The notes beneath the pieces were generated by a model. That model worked only from the letters and a program-made list of their open reading frames with translations, did not search any database and was not told where the DNA came from. Source: Candidatus Sodaliphilus fimicaballi (lineage in GTDB: Bacteria > Bacteroidota > Bacteroidia > Bacteroidales > Muribaculaceae). Taken from it: a stretch of 9,011 nt of DNA. This document shows, piece by piece, positions 1 to 6,675 of the stretch. A program made the translations under genes and the position numbers. The first letter of the stretch is position 1, and every line of letters starts with the position of its first letter. The stretch spans positions 1-9,011 of the forward strand of contig JAGHTV010000481.1 in NCBI GenBank assembly GCA_018065165.1, given 5' to 3'.

Positions 1-1692
1 AGCACCATGTATGCCGATGTCAAGCGCATCGAGAAGATAGGCCGCGACCGCCTCACCCAGGAGAATCCCCGTCCGCACATCCAGTGCGAGAACACCCACT
101 CGATGGGTAACTCGATGGGCAACCAGCGTGAGTACTTCGACCTCTACGAGAAATATCCCGCCCTCACCGGCGAGTTCATCTGGGACTTCAAGGACCAGGG
201 CCTCAAGACCACCTACGGCAGCAACGGCGTGGAGTATTGGGCCTACGGTGGTGACTTCGGCGACCGTCCTAACGACGGCAACTTCTGCTGCAACGGTCTT
301 GTGCTGCCCGACCTCTCGCTCACTGCCAAGTCTTACAACACCAAGAAAATATACCAGCCACTTGAGTTCCGCCTCAAGGACGGTACAAAAGACACTTTTA
401 TTATCAAGAGCAAACTCGCCTTTGCCTCAAGCGATTACCTCGACGTAGAGTACGCCGTACTTGAGGACGGCAAGGTCTTGAGCGATGGCTTTATCGATAA
501 AACCGTTGCCGCTGGCGACAGCATAGAGGTAAAAATCAATGCTATGCCCGAGAAGTTAACCGAGGGAGCAGGTTACTTCATCTGCTTCAGCGCCCGACTC
601 AAGCAAGCCACCCCTTGGGCTCCCGCTGGTTACGAACTGGCAAGCGAACAGATTCTGCTCGAGTCTGACCGCATGCTCTATAGTCCTGTAACAATAGAAA
701 AGACTGGCAAGAACCTCAAGAAGGAGGAAAACGGCGACCTGCTCACCGTGAGCGGCGACAACTTCAGCGCTTCTTTCAGCAAGAAGATGGGCACCCTGCT
801 CAGTTATGACTATAACGGTCGCCGCCTCATTGACAACGGCGTGAAGTTGGAACTCTTCCGTCTGCCTACCGACAACGAGAACGGCAACCGCGGCCGCGAC
901 ATGCTCTACAACGGCTATCGTACAATGTATGTGAAGGACGGCAGCGTGGAATGCAAGGAAATAGAGGGCTTGGAGATTGCTGTAGTACACACCCAGGCCA
1001 CCTATTGCGGTGTCGAGGGACGCACCGTCGATGTGCACATGGCTTACAGCATCTTCCCCAACGGTGAGATTCGTGTAGACTCTGACATCGACCCCTCGCG
1101 CGAAGGCGACGTTGTGGGCCGCATAGGCTTCCGCCTCGAGATGCCATCGGGCATGGAGAACCTTACATGGTATGGCCGTGGCCCATGGGAGAGCTACCGC
1201 GACCGTAAGGAGGCTGCATATGAAGGTATTTACACTAGCACCGTCACCGACCAGGAAGTGCCCTACATGAAGCCACAAGAATGCGGCAACAAGGAAGACA
1301 CCCGCTGGATGGCAATCTATGCCGACAACGGCGCTGGTGCAATGTTCATCGCGCCCAAGCACATGAGCGCAAGCGCACACCACTGGCGCGCCGAGGAGAA
1401 CTGGGCTAATCCCCGCACCCGCACAGGCCACCAGTACCAGCTCGTAACCACTCCCTCTACAGTAGTGAGCCTCGATGCCGAGATGCGCGCCTTAGGCAAC
1501 AACAGCTGCGGTCCCGACGTGCTCGAGAAGTATGAACTGCGCCTTAAGAAAACCCATTTTGAGTTCATCATCCGCCCCGTGCTACTCAATAGCATTAAGC
1601 AAAACAACGTCCCGGTAAAGCACCTCGAGGTAGATCACCAGGAACTCGTTAAACTGGGTCGCTACCGCTCGCCATCAATCGATGCTTTATAA
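1..1692 (+). CDS. GH2 beta-galactosidase, C-terminal part (5' end outside window)
   Basis: This is a glycoside hydrolase family 2 enzyme of the LacZ type, hydrolysing terminal beta-galactosides. The frame is open from base 1 (Ser-Thr before the Met at 7), so that Met is internal; it aligns with the PMYARV stretch of E. coli LacZ. Numbering from it, the end of the TIM barrel carries the nucleophile Glu28 in CENTHSMGN (E. coli CEYAHAMGN, Glu537), His31 (His540), Trp59 in FIWDFKDQ (Trp568) and D90/F93/N96 in NDGNFCCNGLV (D598/F601/N604). An Ig-like domain follows (about 100-230), then the large beta-sandwich domain 5 (about 249-525) with TDNENG at 288-293 and NNSCGP at 498-503. The acid/base and N-terminal domains lie upstream. 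The last 36 residues after FIIRPV extend beyond the usual LacZ end. Family assignment is firm; the exact galactoside is not known. Confidence 0.93.
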   Translation, partial: STMYADVKRIEKIGRDRLTQENPRPHIQCENTHSMGNSMGNQREYFDLYEKYPALTGEFIWDFKDQGLKTTYGSNGVEYWAYGGDFGDRPNDGNFCCNGLVLPDLSLTAKSYNTKKIYQPLEFRLKDGTKDTFIIKSKLAFASSDYLDVEYAVLEDGKVLSDGFIDKTVAAGDSIEVKINAMPEKLTEGAGYFICFSARLKQATPWAPAGYELASEQILLESDRMLYSPVTIEKTGKNLKKEENGDLLTVSGDNFSASFSKKMGTLLSYDYNGRRLIDNGVKLELFRLPTDNENGNRGRDMLYNGYRTMYVKDGSVECKEIEGLEIAVVHTQATYCGVEGRTVDVHMAYSIFPNGEIRVDSDIDPSREGDVVGRIGFRLEMPSGMENLTWYGRGPWESYRDRKEAAYEGIYTSTVTDQEVPYMKPQECGNKEDTRWMAIYADNGAGAMFIAPKHMSASAHHWRAEENWANPRTRTGHQYQLVTTPSTVVSLDAEMRALGNNSCGPDVLEKYELRLKKTHFEFIIRPVLLNSIKQNNVPVKHLEVDHQELVKLGRYRSPSIDAL

Positions 1693-1703
1693 TAGATGAA
1701 CAA

Positions 1704-1723
1704 TGACAAAATTTTGACAAAAT
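1704..1723. repeat. Direct repeat and palindrome over the -33 element, possible operator
   Basis: The 9-mer TGACAAAAT occurs twice (1704-1712 and 1715-1723) with an 11 bp period, about one helical turn. The repeat creates two overlapping symmetric elements: a perfect 10 bp palindrome CAAAATTTTG at 1707-1716, and ATTTTG-A-CAAAAT at 1711-1723. Both cover the TTTG of the promoter for the downstream protease gene. Such an arrangement would suit a regulator binding on one face of the helix, but an AT-rich promoter can produce short symmetry by chance, so the operator role is inference. Confidence 0.3.
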
Positions 1724-1743
1724 CTAGAAAAACAGTATCTTTG
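1713..1743 (+). promoter_or_regulatory. Bacteroidetes-type promoter for the M48 protease gene
   Basis: TTTG at 1713-1716 and TATCTTTG at 1736-1743 match the Bacteroidetes primary sigma factor consensus (TTTG, then TAnnTTTG) with a 19 bp spacer, inside the known 17-23 bp range. The ATG at 1764 lies 20 bp after the -7 box, leaving a short A-rich leader without a clear Shine-Dalgarno sequence, as is usual in this phylum. No terminator hairpin is seen between the beta-galactosidase stop and this promoter. Confidence 0.8.
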
Positions 1744-1763
1744 CCACTATAAAAGCAAAAATT

Positions 1764-3023
1764 ATGGGTTTACTATCACTATTTAGCAAAGAGAAAACTA
1801 TAGAAACGACTCCAAAATTCTCGCTCAATCCCACACTGCCCCTCGAGCGTCAGGTGGCAGAGCAGATATATAACGCACTGCAAGGTCCCGTTGTGGGCGA
1901 GGTGCTCAAGCAACTTGATGACACTAAGAGCGACGCCTGGTGGCGCAGCAACATGGAAGGTCATAGCCTCAAGGTGGCCAAGGAATTGTTGCCCGATGTA
2001 TATGAACTGTGCAACGAGGTGAAGCAAAAGTTGGGTTATACCGAGAAGGTCGACTTCTACATCACTGGCGACTCAACCGTCAATGCCTTCTCTGTAGCGT
2101 CAGAGAAGGACGACGAGCCAAACATCGTCAATATCAATTCAGGACTATTCGACCTCATGACTCGCGACGAGTTGCGATTTGTCATAGGTCACGAGTTGGG
2201 CCACCTCATCAACAAGGACACGGCACTCTCACGCCTCATAGGATTCGTCTTCCCTGGCACATCGACTCCTCCCATCACCCTCATTTACAAGATCAGACTG
2301 CATAGCCAACTTGCCGAGCTTGTTGCCGACCGCTATGGCTACATCGCTACCGAGAATCTCGAGTCGTGTGTTACTGCATTCTTCAAGATGGCATCGGGAC
2401 TCGACTTGGCCAAGATGAATGTGAGTCTTGAGGCATTGCTAGAGGACAATACGCGTCGCCTCGATTACTTCCTCAACGACAAGGGCACTAGCCGCGCGAG
2501 CCATCCTGTTAACCCCATTCGCGTGCAGGCACTTAACCTCTTTGCCAACAGCGAGAGTCAGGCAGAGCTTGACGATGGCATGGAAAAGCTAATATCTATC
2601 TTGCTCAAGGTGGGCGATAGTGAGCAAGACGAGCACTTGGCACGCTTCATAGCAACTGCTGGACTTACTGTTGCCAATAGTGATTGCAGTGTGTCTAAGG
2701 AGGAAATAGACGAGATTATTGAGAACCTCTCGGCTCTTAAAATATTCCCAATGAAGTTCCTTGAGGAAATCAATAATGGTAATGTAGGTGAAATTTTCAG
2801 CGACTCGGTGACTAACCTTATGAACATCAACCCCGGCTTGCGTGAAGGCATGCTACGTTATATGATTGATGTGGTGATGGCCGATAAGAACATCGACAAG
2901 GCCGAGATCGACCTGATTTACAAGTTTGGCGAGGACATTGGCTTCTCAACCATCGAGATTGCCAATATCGTTGCAAGTGCCATCCAGCAGAAGTTCATTC
3001 CCAGTCTAGAATCTCTCTGTTAA
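1764..3023 (+). CDS. Soluble M48-type zinc metalloprotease with C-terminal TerB-like domain
   Basis: The protein (419 aa) carries an M48 peptidase core: NAF at 107-109, the zinc motif HELGH at 143-147 (His143 and His147 ligands, Glu144 catalytic), ELVAD at 185-189 supplying the third ligand Glu185, and the typical SHP at 246-248 followed by an Arg at 253. Unlike HtpX or Ste24 it has no signal peptide and no convincing membrane helices, so a cytoplasmic protease is inferred. Residues from about 285 to 410 look like a TerB-type acidic helical domain, with two similar segments (SKEEIDEIIENL at 311-322 and NIDKAEIDLIYKFGEDIG at 376-393), which would suit metal or protein binding. The start is supported by the promoter 20 bp upstream. 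It is followed by a strong hairpin and appears monocistronic. The peptidase call is firm, the TerB-like call moderate, and the substrate unknown. Confidence 0.88.
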   Translation: MGLLSLFSKEKTIETTPKFSLNPTLPLERQVAEQIYNALQGPVVGEVLKQLDDTKSDAWWRSNMEGHSLKVAKELLPDVYELCNEVKQKLGYTEKVDFYITGDSTVNAFSVASEKDDEPNIVNINSGLFDLMTRDELRFVIGHELGHLINKDTALSRLIGFVFPGTSTPPITLIYKIRLHSQLAELVADRYGYIATENLESCVTAFFKMASGLDLAKMNVSLEALLEDNTRRLDYFLNDKGTSRASHPVNPIRVQALNLFANSESQAELDDGMEKLISILLKVGDSEQDEHLARFIATAGLTVANSDCSVSKEEIDEIIENLSALKIFPMKFLEEINNGNVGEIFSDSVTNLMNINPGLREGMLRYMIDVVMADKNIDKAEIDLIYKFGEDIGFSTIEIANIVASAIQQKFIPSLESLC

Positions 3024-3065
3024 GTATGGAGTAGAAACAGATTGTTTAGTCAATAAAACAAACGA

Positions 3066-3094
3066 GCCTCCTGTAGCGTAGTGCTGCAGGAGGC
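3066..3094. terminator. Bidirectional intrinsic terminator between convergent genes
   Basis: A 12 bp stem (3066-3077 with 3083-3094; one G-T wobble) closes a 5 nt loop GTAGT. T-rich sequence follows on the plus strand (GCTTTATCTTGTTTT), and the A-rich sequence before the stem (AATAAAACAAAC) gives a T-rich tail on the minus strand. It lies between the stops of the rightward protease gene (3023) and the leftward deacetylase gene (3122), so it can serve both. Confidence 0.85.
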
Positions 3095-3121
3095 TTGCTT
3101 TATCTTGTTTTCAAGAAGGGC

Positions 3122-3841
3122 TTAGTCAACTTTTGGCCAGATGGCTTTGATGAAGGCCTCGGCCCACTTGCATTGCCACTCCAGGCCACGCATGCCCTCC
3201 ATAGTGTCGTGGAACTTTGCCACATTGCCTGTAAGGCCCTGGCTGTCGTGAACAAGGTAAGCATCGAGCTTAGCTTGGCGTGTGCTGGTGATGTCCACGT
3301 AGTGTGTTGGGTTGAAGTTGGTAGTCTGCAGACCTGTCATTACCTCGGCATAGAAGAGGTCGAAGTGGCGGCCAGTGCGACGCCAAGCGTCGTAAGTGAG
3401 CAGGCCAGCATGACGGTGGTCGCGGTGTGAGTCGATTGGCCAGTGAGTAATCACCAGGTCGGGCTTCTCGGCTTCAATGAGTTGCTTCATTTCAAGGTAG
3501 CGTTCGTTGGTAATCTCGCTACTGCCATCAATCTGGTTCAAGAAGATGTGGCGAATGCCAGTCATCTCGGTCACCTTCTCGCACTCGCGAGTGCGGATGG
3601 CTGCAGCCTCCTCATGAGTCTTGCCGGGAATGCCAGCCTCGCCGCGAGTAAGGTAAACGGTTACCACCTCGCAACCCATGTCGCGCAGGCGCAGAGCTGT
3701 GCCATAGGCCATTGACTCAGGGTCATCGGGGTGAGCACCTATGATAAGGGCTTTCTTGTAGTTACCAGCCAGCAGGTCCTGTGCTACGGCCACATTAGCA
3801 GCCACAAGACATAATGCGATAAATAATGCTATTTTTTTCAT
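3122..3841 (-). CDS. Secreted PIG-L/LmbE family N-acetylglucosaminyl deacetylase-like protein
   Basis: The 239 aa product begins with a signal peptide (MKKIALFIALCLVAANVAVAQ, cleavage likely near residue 20), so it is exported to the periplasm or beyond. The mature part is a PIG-L/LmbE zinc deacetylase: AHPDDPE at 36-42 supplies zinc ligands His37 and Asp40 and the probable general base Asp39, and SHRDH at 138-142 supplies the third ligand His142 (family HxDH). The family removes acetyl groups from N-acetylglucosamine-containing molecules such as GlcNAc-PI, GlcNAc-inositol or antibiotic sugars; the substrate here is unknown. Length is normal for the family. The gene starts 9 bp after the stop of the transposase-like gene, so it may be read with it; no clear TAnnTTTG box is visible just upstream. 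Its 3' end faces the bidirectional terminator. Confidence 0.88.
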   Translation of the reverse strand: MKKIALFIALCLVAANVAVAQDLLAGNYKKALIIGAHPDDPESMAYGTALRLRDMGCEVVTVYLTRGEAGIPGKTHEEAAAIRTRECEKVTEMTGIRHIFLNQIDGSSEITNERYLEMKQLIEAEKPDLVITHWPIDSHRDHRHAGLLTYDAWRRTGRHFDLFYAEVMTGLQTTNFNPTHYVDITSTRQAKLDAYLVHDSQGLTGNVAKFHDTMEGMRGLEWQCKWAEAFIKAIWPKVD

Positions 3842-3850
3842 GATTGTTAG

Positions 3851-4957
3851 TTATTTAATGTGTTTAACTATTTGTTGTGCTATGTAATTGTATGCAAGAA
3901 AATGCCATCGTTTTGTATCTTGTGGAAGGTTGGGTGCGATTTGCTCCACATTATCGGCAATGAGATAATCTTGCAATACAAGGGGATGCGGTTCTATCAG
4001 TAGTAATTGGGCTGCACTGCACGCGTCAAAATACACGCCTCCCGGTTTATAATAACGAGATTTTGAGTCATTTCCTGTAGGAATTTCCTCAGTAAGTATG
4101 ACTATAAGAGGATAACCTTGCTCCCTTACAGTGCGAGCAATGAGTTTTTCTCCAGGGCTTATGGCCGCTGTGATACTGACTGCACCGCATGATGCGTTGT
4201 GAAGGATATGATTCTTGTAGTCAGTCAGTGCTTCGTCAGTAATGCTGCGTGAGCATTGTATTATCTGTTTTGACGGGTGTTGCAAGAGCATCCAGTTGCC
4301 CATGCCTTTGAAATGCCATGAGTGGGTAATGCCTTTGTCGTCAATGAAACTGATAGCCTCGTTGCGATGCAACCTAAAGAACTCTGGGTTGTTCTTCTTA
4401 AGCCATAAACGCCTTGGGTTATCCTTGACATAATCAATCATGTGTCTCAATTGTCCCTCTTGATGCAGGATTTTCTCGTGATATCCTGCTGGCATGTACT
4501 CCCACACGCTGTTTCTTACCGCAAATATGCGGCAAAAGTTTCTGAACTCGGGATTGAAATAAAACTCTCGCTTAAAGAGTGATGTGCAGGCACTCTTAAA
4601 CCCTCTCACAATCTCTCCGATGCTCACTGGCATAGAGTTTTGCACGTGTATTACGCCATGCAGGTGGTCGGGCATTACACATAGTGCTAGTACTTTCAGT
4701 TTGTAGCCCTTGTCGTGGTAGTGCTCGGGAATGCCACTGAACATCGCTTTTACCTTCTTCCCATAACCGTTGAGAATGATGCGGGCATCAATGCTACTGT
4801 CACCACAAAGTTCACCAAACAGATGGGCGCGTTGTTCTGTAACGAGTGTTATGTGGTAAACTCCAGGACGCTTGTAGTCCCACTGATTCTCTCGGTGATG
4901 TCGAGAAGTATCAGTGACACACCTAAAACCATGTTCGGTATATTCAAGCCGTCCCAT
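3851..4957 (-). CDS. RAYT-like HUH tyrosine transposase fused to a DprA/SMF-like domain
   Basis: The 368 aa protein has two parts. Residues about 31-190 form a Y1 HUH transposase of the REP-associated (RAYT) type: the opening strand PGVYHITLVT, the metal-binding HUH motif in CVMPDHLHGVIHV (His98, His100), VWEYMPAGYHEKI at 151-163, and the catalytic-tyrosine region LRHMIDYVKDNPRRLW (Tyr176 likely). Such enzymes nick and join single-stranded hairpin DNA. Residues about 219-345 resemble the Rossmann-like domain of DprA/SMF-type proteins: GNWMLL, QCSRSIT, GAVSITAAISPGEK, a hydrophobic strand PLIVIL, KPGGVYF and LLLIEP. This second assignment rests on remembered family patterns and is less certain. 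The sequence looks more AT-rich than its neighbours, compatible with lateral transfer. The ATG at 4957 follows AAGGAG with no spacer, so that match probably does not set the start. There are no flanking direct repeats or second transposase, so it looks like a domesticated single gene. Confidence 0.8.
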   Translation of the reverse strand: MGRLEYTEHGFRCVTDTSRHHRENQWDYKRPGVYHITLVTEQRAHLFGELCGDSSIDARIILNGYGKKVKAMFSGIPEHYHDKGYKLKVLALCVMPDHLHGVIHVQNSMPVSIGEIVRGFKSACTSLFKREFYFNPEFRNFCRIFAVRNSVWEYMPAGYHEKILHQEGQLRHMIDYVKDNPRRLWLKKNNPEFFRLHRNEAISFIDDKGITHSWHFKGMGNWMLLQHPSKQIIQCSRSITDEALTDYKNHILHNASCGAVSITAAISPGEKLIARTVREQGYPLIVILTEEIPTGNDSKSRYYKPGGVYFDACSAAQLLLIEPHPLVLQDYLIADNVEQIAPNLPQDTKRWHFLAYNYIAQQIVKHIK

Positions 4958-5030
4958 CTCCTTACTATTAGTAAATGTTGCTTGGCGAGAGAAAATTATT
5001 CTCGATGTTGTTTGTTGTTATCTAAAATTT

Positions 5031-5050
5031 CGCCGGTATATTTACCGGCG
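5031..5050 (-). terminator. Perfect hairpin after EamA gene: probable terminator
   Basis: An 8 bp perfect stem (CGCCGGTA, 5031-5038, with TACCGGCG, 5043-5050) closes a 4 nt loop. It lies 12 bp after the stop of the leftward EamA gene and is followed on the minus strand by AAATTTTAG, a weak T-tract, so intrinsic termination of the cupin-to-EamA operon is the simplest reading. It also lies about 75 bp upstream of the start of a RAYT-like gene, and such transposases act on short hairpins, so a REP-like role is an alternative. Confidence 0.6.
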
Positions 5051-5062
5051 TTATACGTCATT

Positions 5063-5977
5063 TCACTTACCTCGGTTGATGATATATATGCCGGTGGCGG
5101 CGAGGGCTCCTGCTATGACATATTTCCAGTAGAATTGCTCGCCCAGACACATGCATGATGTCACGGCTCCCACTACGGGGATGAGTGAGTTGTAAATGGC
5201 GACTTTGCCCACAGGGTTGCAACTTATGAGCTTGTTGTAGAGTGCAAAGCCTATGGTAGAAATGCCCACGAGTAGCAACAGTATGACGATGCCCCAAGTG
5301 GTTATAACTGGCAATGTGCCGCCTGCCATGATGCCGGGAACGATAAGCAACGCTCCACCCAGTGCAAGGCTGTAACCTGTGCCCACGGTGACATCTACTC
5401 GCTTGCTTAAACCTCGGGTCATGAGAGTGGCAACAGCTCCGCATAGGGCATTGAGTATTATCATGCCGTCGCCCAGCCAAGTGAAACTGCCACTGTCGTC
5501 TCCTCCAGCATTAAGGGTGAGAATGCCTGCAAAACCTAGCACGCAACCCACAACCTTAGCAGTCGTGAACTTGTCGCTCTTGAAAAACAGGCATGCCATA
5601 ATCACTACCGAGAATACACTCAGCGAGTTGAGAATGGCCGCACGCGACCCCTCGCTATGCGACAGACCGAAGTAGAAGAACGCATAGTGCAGCGTGGTGT
5701 TAAACATCGCAAATGTGAGTATGAACCACCAGTTGCAGCTTTGCTTCACGGCAAATGACTTGCCTTGAGAACGCATTAGGGCAAGAATGATGAGGCCCGA
5801 TATCATGAAGCGGATGCCTGCAAAGAGCATCTTGCTGCCAGTCATGTCGGGGGTGATGCCAAACTCGGTCATACCCAGCTTGATGAGCGGATAGGCCCAG
5901 CCCCATACGACGGCCGCTGTGAGTGCAAATATTGCTACCCACAACGGTCGCTGAAATATGCTTCTTTTGTCTGTCAC
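5063..5977 (-). CDS. EamA/DMT family permease (10 membrane helices)
   Basis: The 304 aa protein is a drug/metabolite transporter superfamily member with two EamA repeats (about 14-155 and 167-301) and ten predicted inner-membrane helices, near 12-34, 49-68, 82-103, 112-132, 139-157, 167-187, 198-217, 225-246, 256-276 and 283-300. Repeat landmarks include WGWAYPLIK early in helix 1, SLSVFSVVIMACLFF in the first repeat and IPVVG...LGEQF in the second. The family exports or imports amino acids, nucleosides and other metabolites, and the substrate cannot be read from sequence. The start is GTG at 5975-5977: the in-frame TAA at 5996-5998 lies six codons upstream with no ATG between. The gene follows the lipoprotein gene by 27 bp and is the last of a four-gene run ending at a hairpin. 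Confidence 0.9.
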   Translation of the reverse strand: MTDKRSIFQRPLWVAIFALTAAVVWGWAYPLIKLGMTEFGITPDMTGSKMLFAGIRFMISGLIILALMRSQGKSFAVKQSCNWWFILTFAMFNTTLHYAFFYFGLSHSEGSRAAILNSLSVFSVVIMACLFFKSDKFTTAKVVGCVLGFAGILTLNAGGDDSGSFTWLGDGMIILNALCGAVATLMTRGLSKRVDVTVGTGYSLALGGALLIVPGIMAGGTLPVITTWGIVILLLLVGISTIGFALYNKLISCNPVGKVAIYNSLIPVVGAVTSCMCLGEQFYWKYVIAGALAATGIYIINRGK

Positions 5978-6004
5978 AGTCTTGTGTGTCAGCAGTTACC
6001 TAAA

Positions 6005-6664
6005 TTAAGGAATCCAGTGGCGGGCGATTTTTACGATTTCGCCGTTTTTCACTGTAATTCTGGTGTCAAGTTCGTTGAAGTTACGTTTGTCCTCAAAGAG
6101 GTTGCCAATGTAATCCTTTTGATTCTCGCTGATGGTTACTACGGGATCATTGGGCTCGGGACCGCAATCCTCAATGACATAACCCTTGGCCAGTGGCAAC
6201 TGTACCTTGCCCAGCTCGCTGTATACAAAGTGGTCGTCAAAGCCAGCTGCGGTATATGTGCCGTTATCATTAACTCTGAATGATGCACCATTTTCGTTAC
6301 CGAGGCCCTCGTTTACCTCAAGGAAACCGTTGTCTTTTGTAATCGTCTTAACCACAACACTATTGCCGTCGTAAACGATGGTATCGCCCTCTTGAAGCTT
6401 GTCAACCAGGGCACCATCATAGGTGTCGGCATTATATACTGTAAAGGTGAGCTTGCCACCGTCCCAGTCAAAGTCTGATGCTGCGAACGCCACGGGCACT
6501 TCACCATCGGGGAGTGATTCTACATTGAATGTTGCGGGCGTTGGAGTCACGCACAGGTGTTGGGGTGCTTGCTCCTCGTCTTGTGTCTGTTGTTCAGTTT
6601 GTTGGCCTGTGCAGCTAAAAAGTGCAAGAGCCATTGTTGCGAAAAGCAGTTTGTAAAATTTCAT
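6005..6664 (-). CDS. Lipoprotein of unknown function
   Basis: I do not recognise this 219 aa protein. It has a lipoprotein signal peptide with lipobox LFSC (Cys18) and a Gln/Glu-rich linker (residues 20-34, including an acidic DEE). Acidic residues soon after the lipid-modified Cys resemble the Bacteroidetes surface-export signal, so outer-leaflet display is possible but weakly supported. The mature part is rich in beta-strand-like stretches, Asn, Asp and Gly, with no catalytic motif I know; there is one cysteine at about 38 and one in the GYVIEDCGPEPND segment. The C-terminal half ends in ITVKNGEIVKIARHWIP. It lies 11 bp after the oxidoreductase gene and 27 bp before the permease gene, so it is probably co-transcribed and may bind the same compound or simply share expression. 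Confidence 0.82.
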   Translation of the reverse strand: MKFYKLLFATMALALFSCTGQQTEQQTQDEEQAPQHLCVTPTPATFNVESLPDGEVPVAFAASDFDWDGGKLTFTVYNADTYDGALVDKLQEGDTIVYDGNSVVVKTITKDNGFLEVNEGLGNENGASFRVNDNGTYTAAGFDDHFVYSELGKVQLPLAKGYVIEDCGPEPNDPVVTISENQKDYIGNLFEDKRNFNELDTRITVKNGEIVKIARHWIP

Positions 6665-6675
6665 AATAATTTGTG

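Noticed and set aside
556..1431. Long minus-strand open frame (291 codons) antisense to the beta-galactosidase
   Set aside because: It is a shadow of the GC-biased third codon positions of the GH2 gene; its translation is rich in Ala, Val and His without any motif, and the sense frame matches LacZ throughout.
3842..4957. A complete insertion sequence around the HUH transposase
   Set aside because: No terminal hairpin pair, target duplication or accessory tnpB-like gene can be seen on both sides; it looks like a single domesticated RAYT-type gene.
4959..4964. Shine-Dalgarno-like GGAG before the RAYT gene
   Set aside because: It abuts the ATG with no spacer, and Bacteroidetes rarely depend on such sites, so it was not used to fix the start.
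4982..5002. Imperfect inverted repeat around GAGAGAAAATTATTCTC and a TAATTTTC box as a promoter for the RAYT gene
   Set aside because: The arms are only about 5 bp, the -7 match is incomplete and no convincing TTTG lies at the right spacing.
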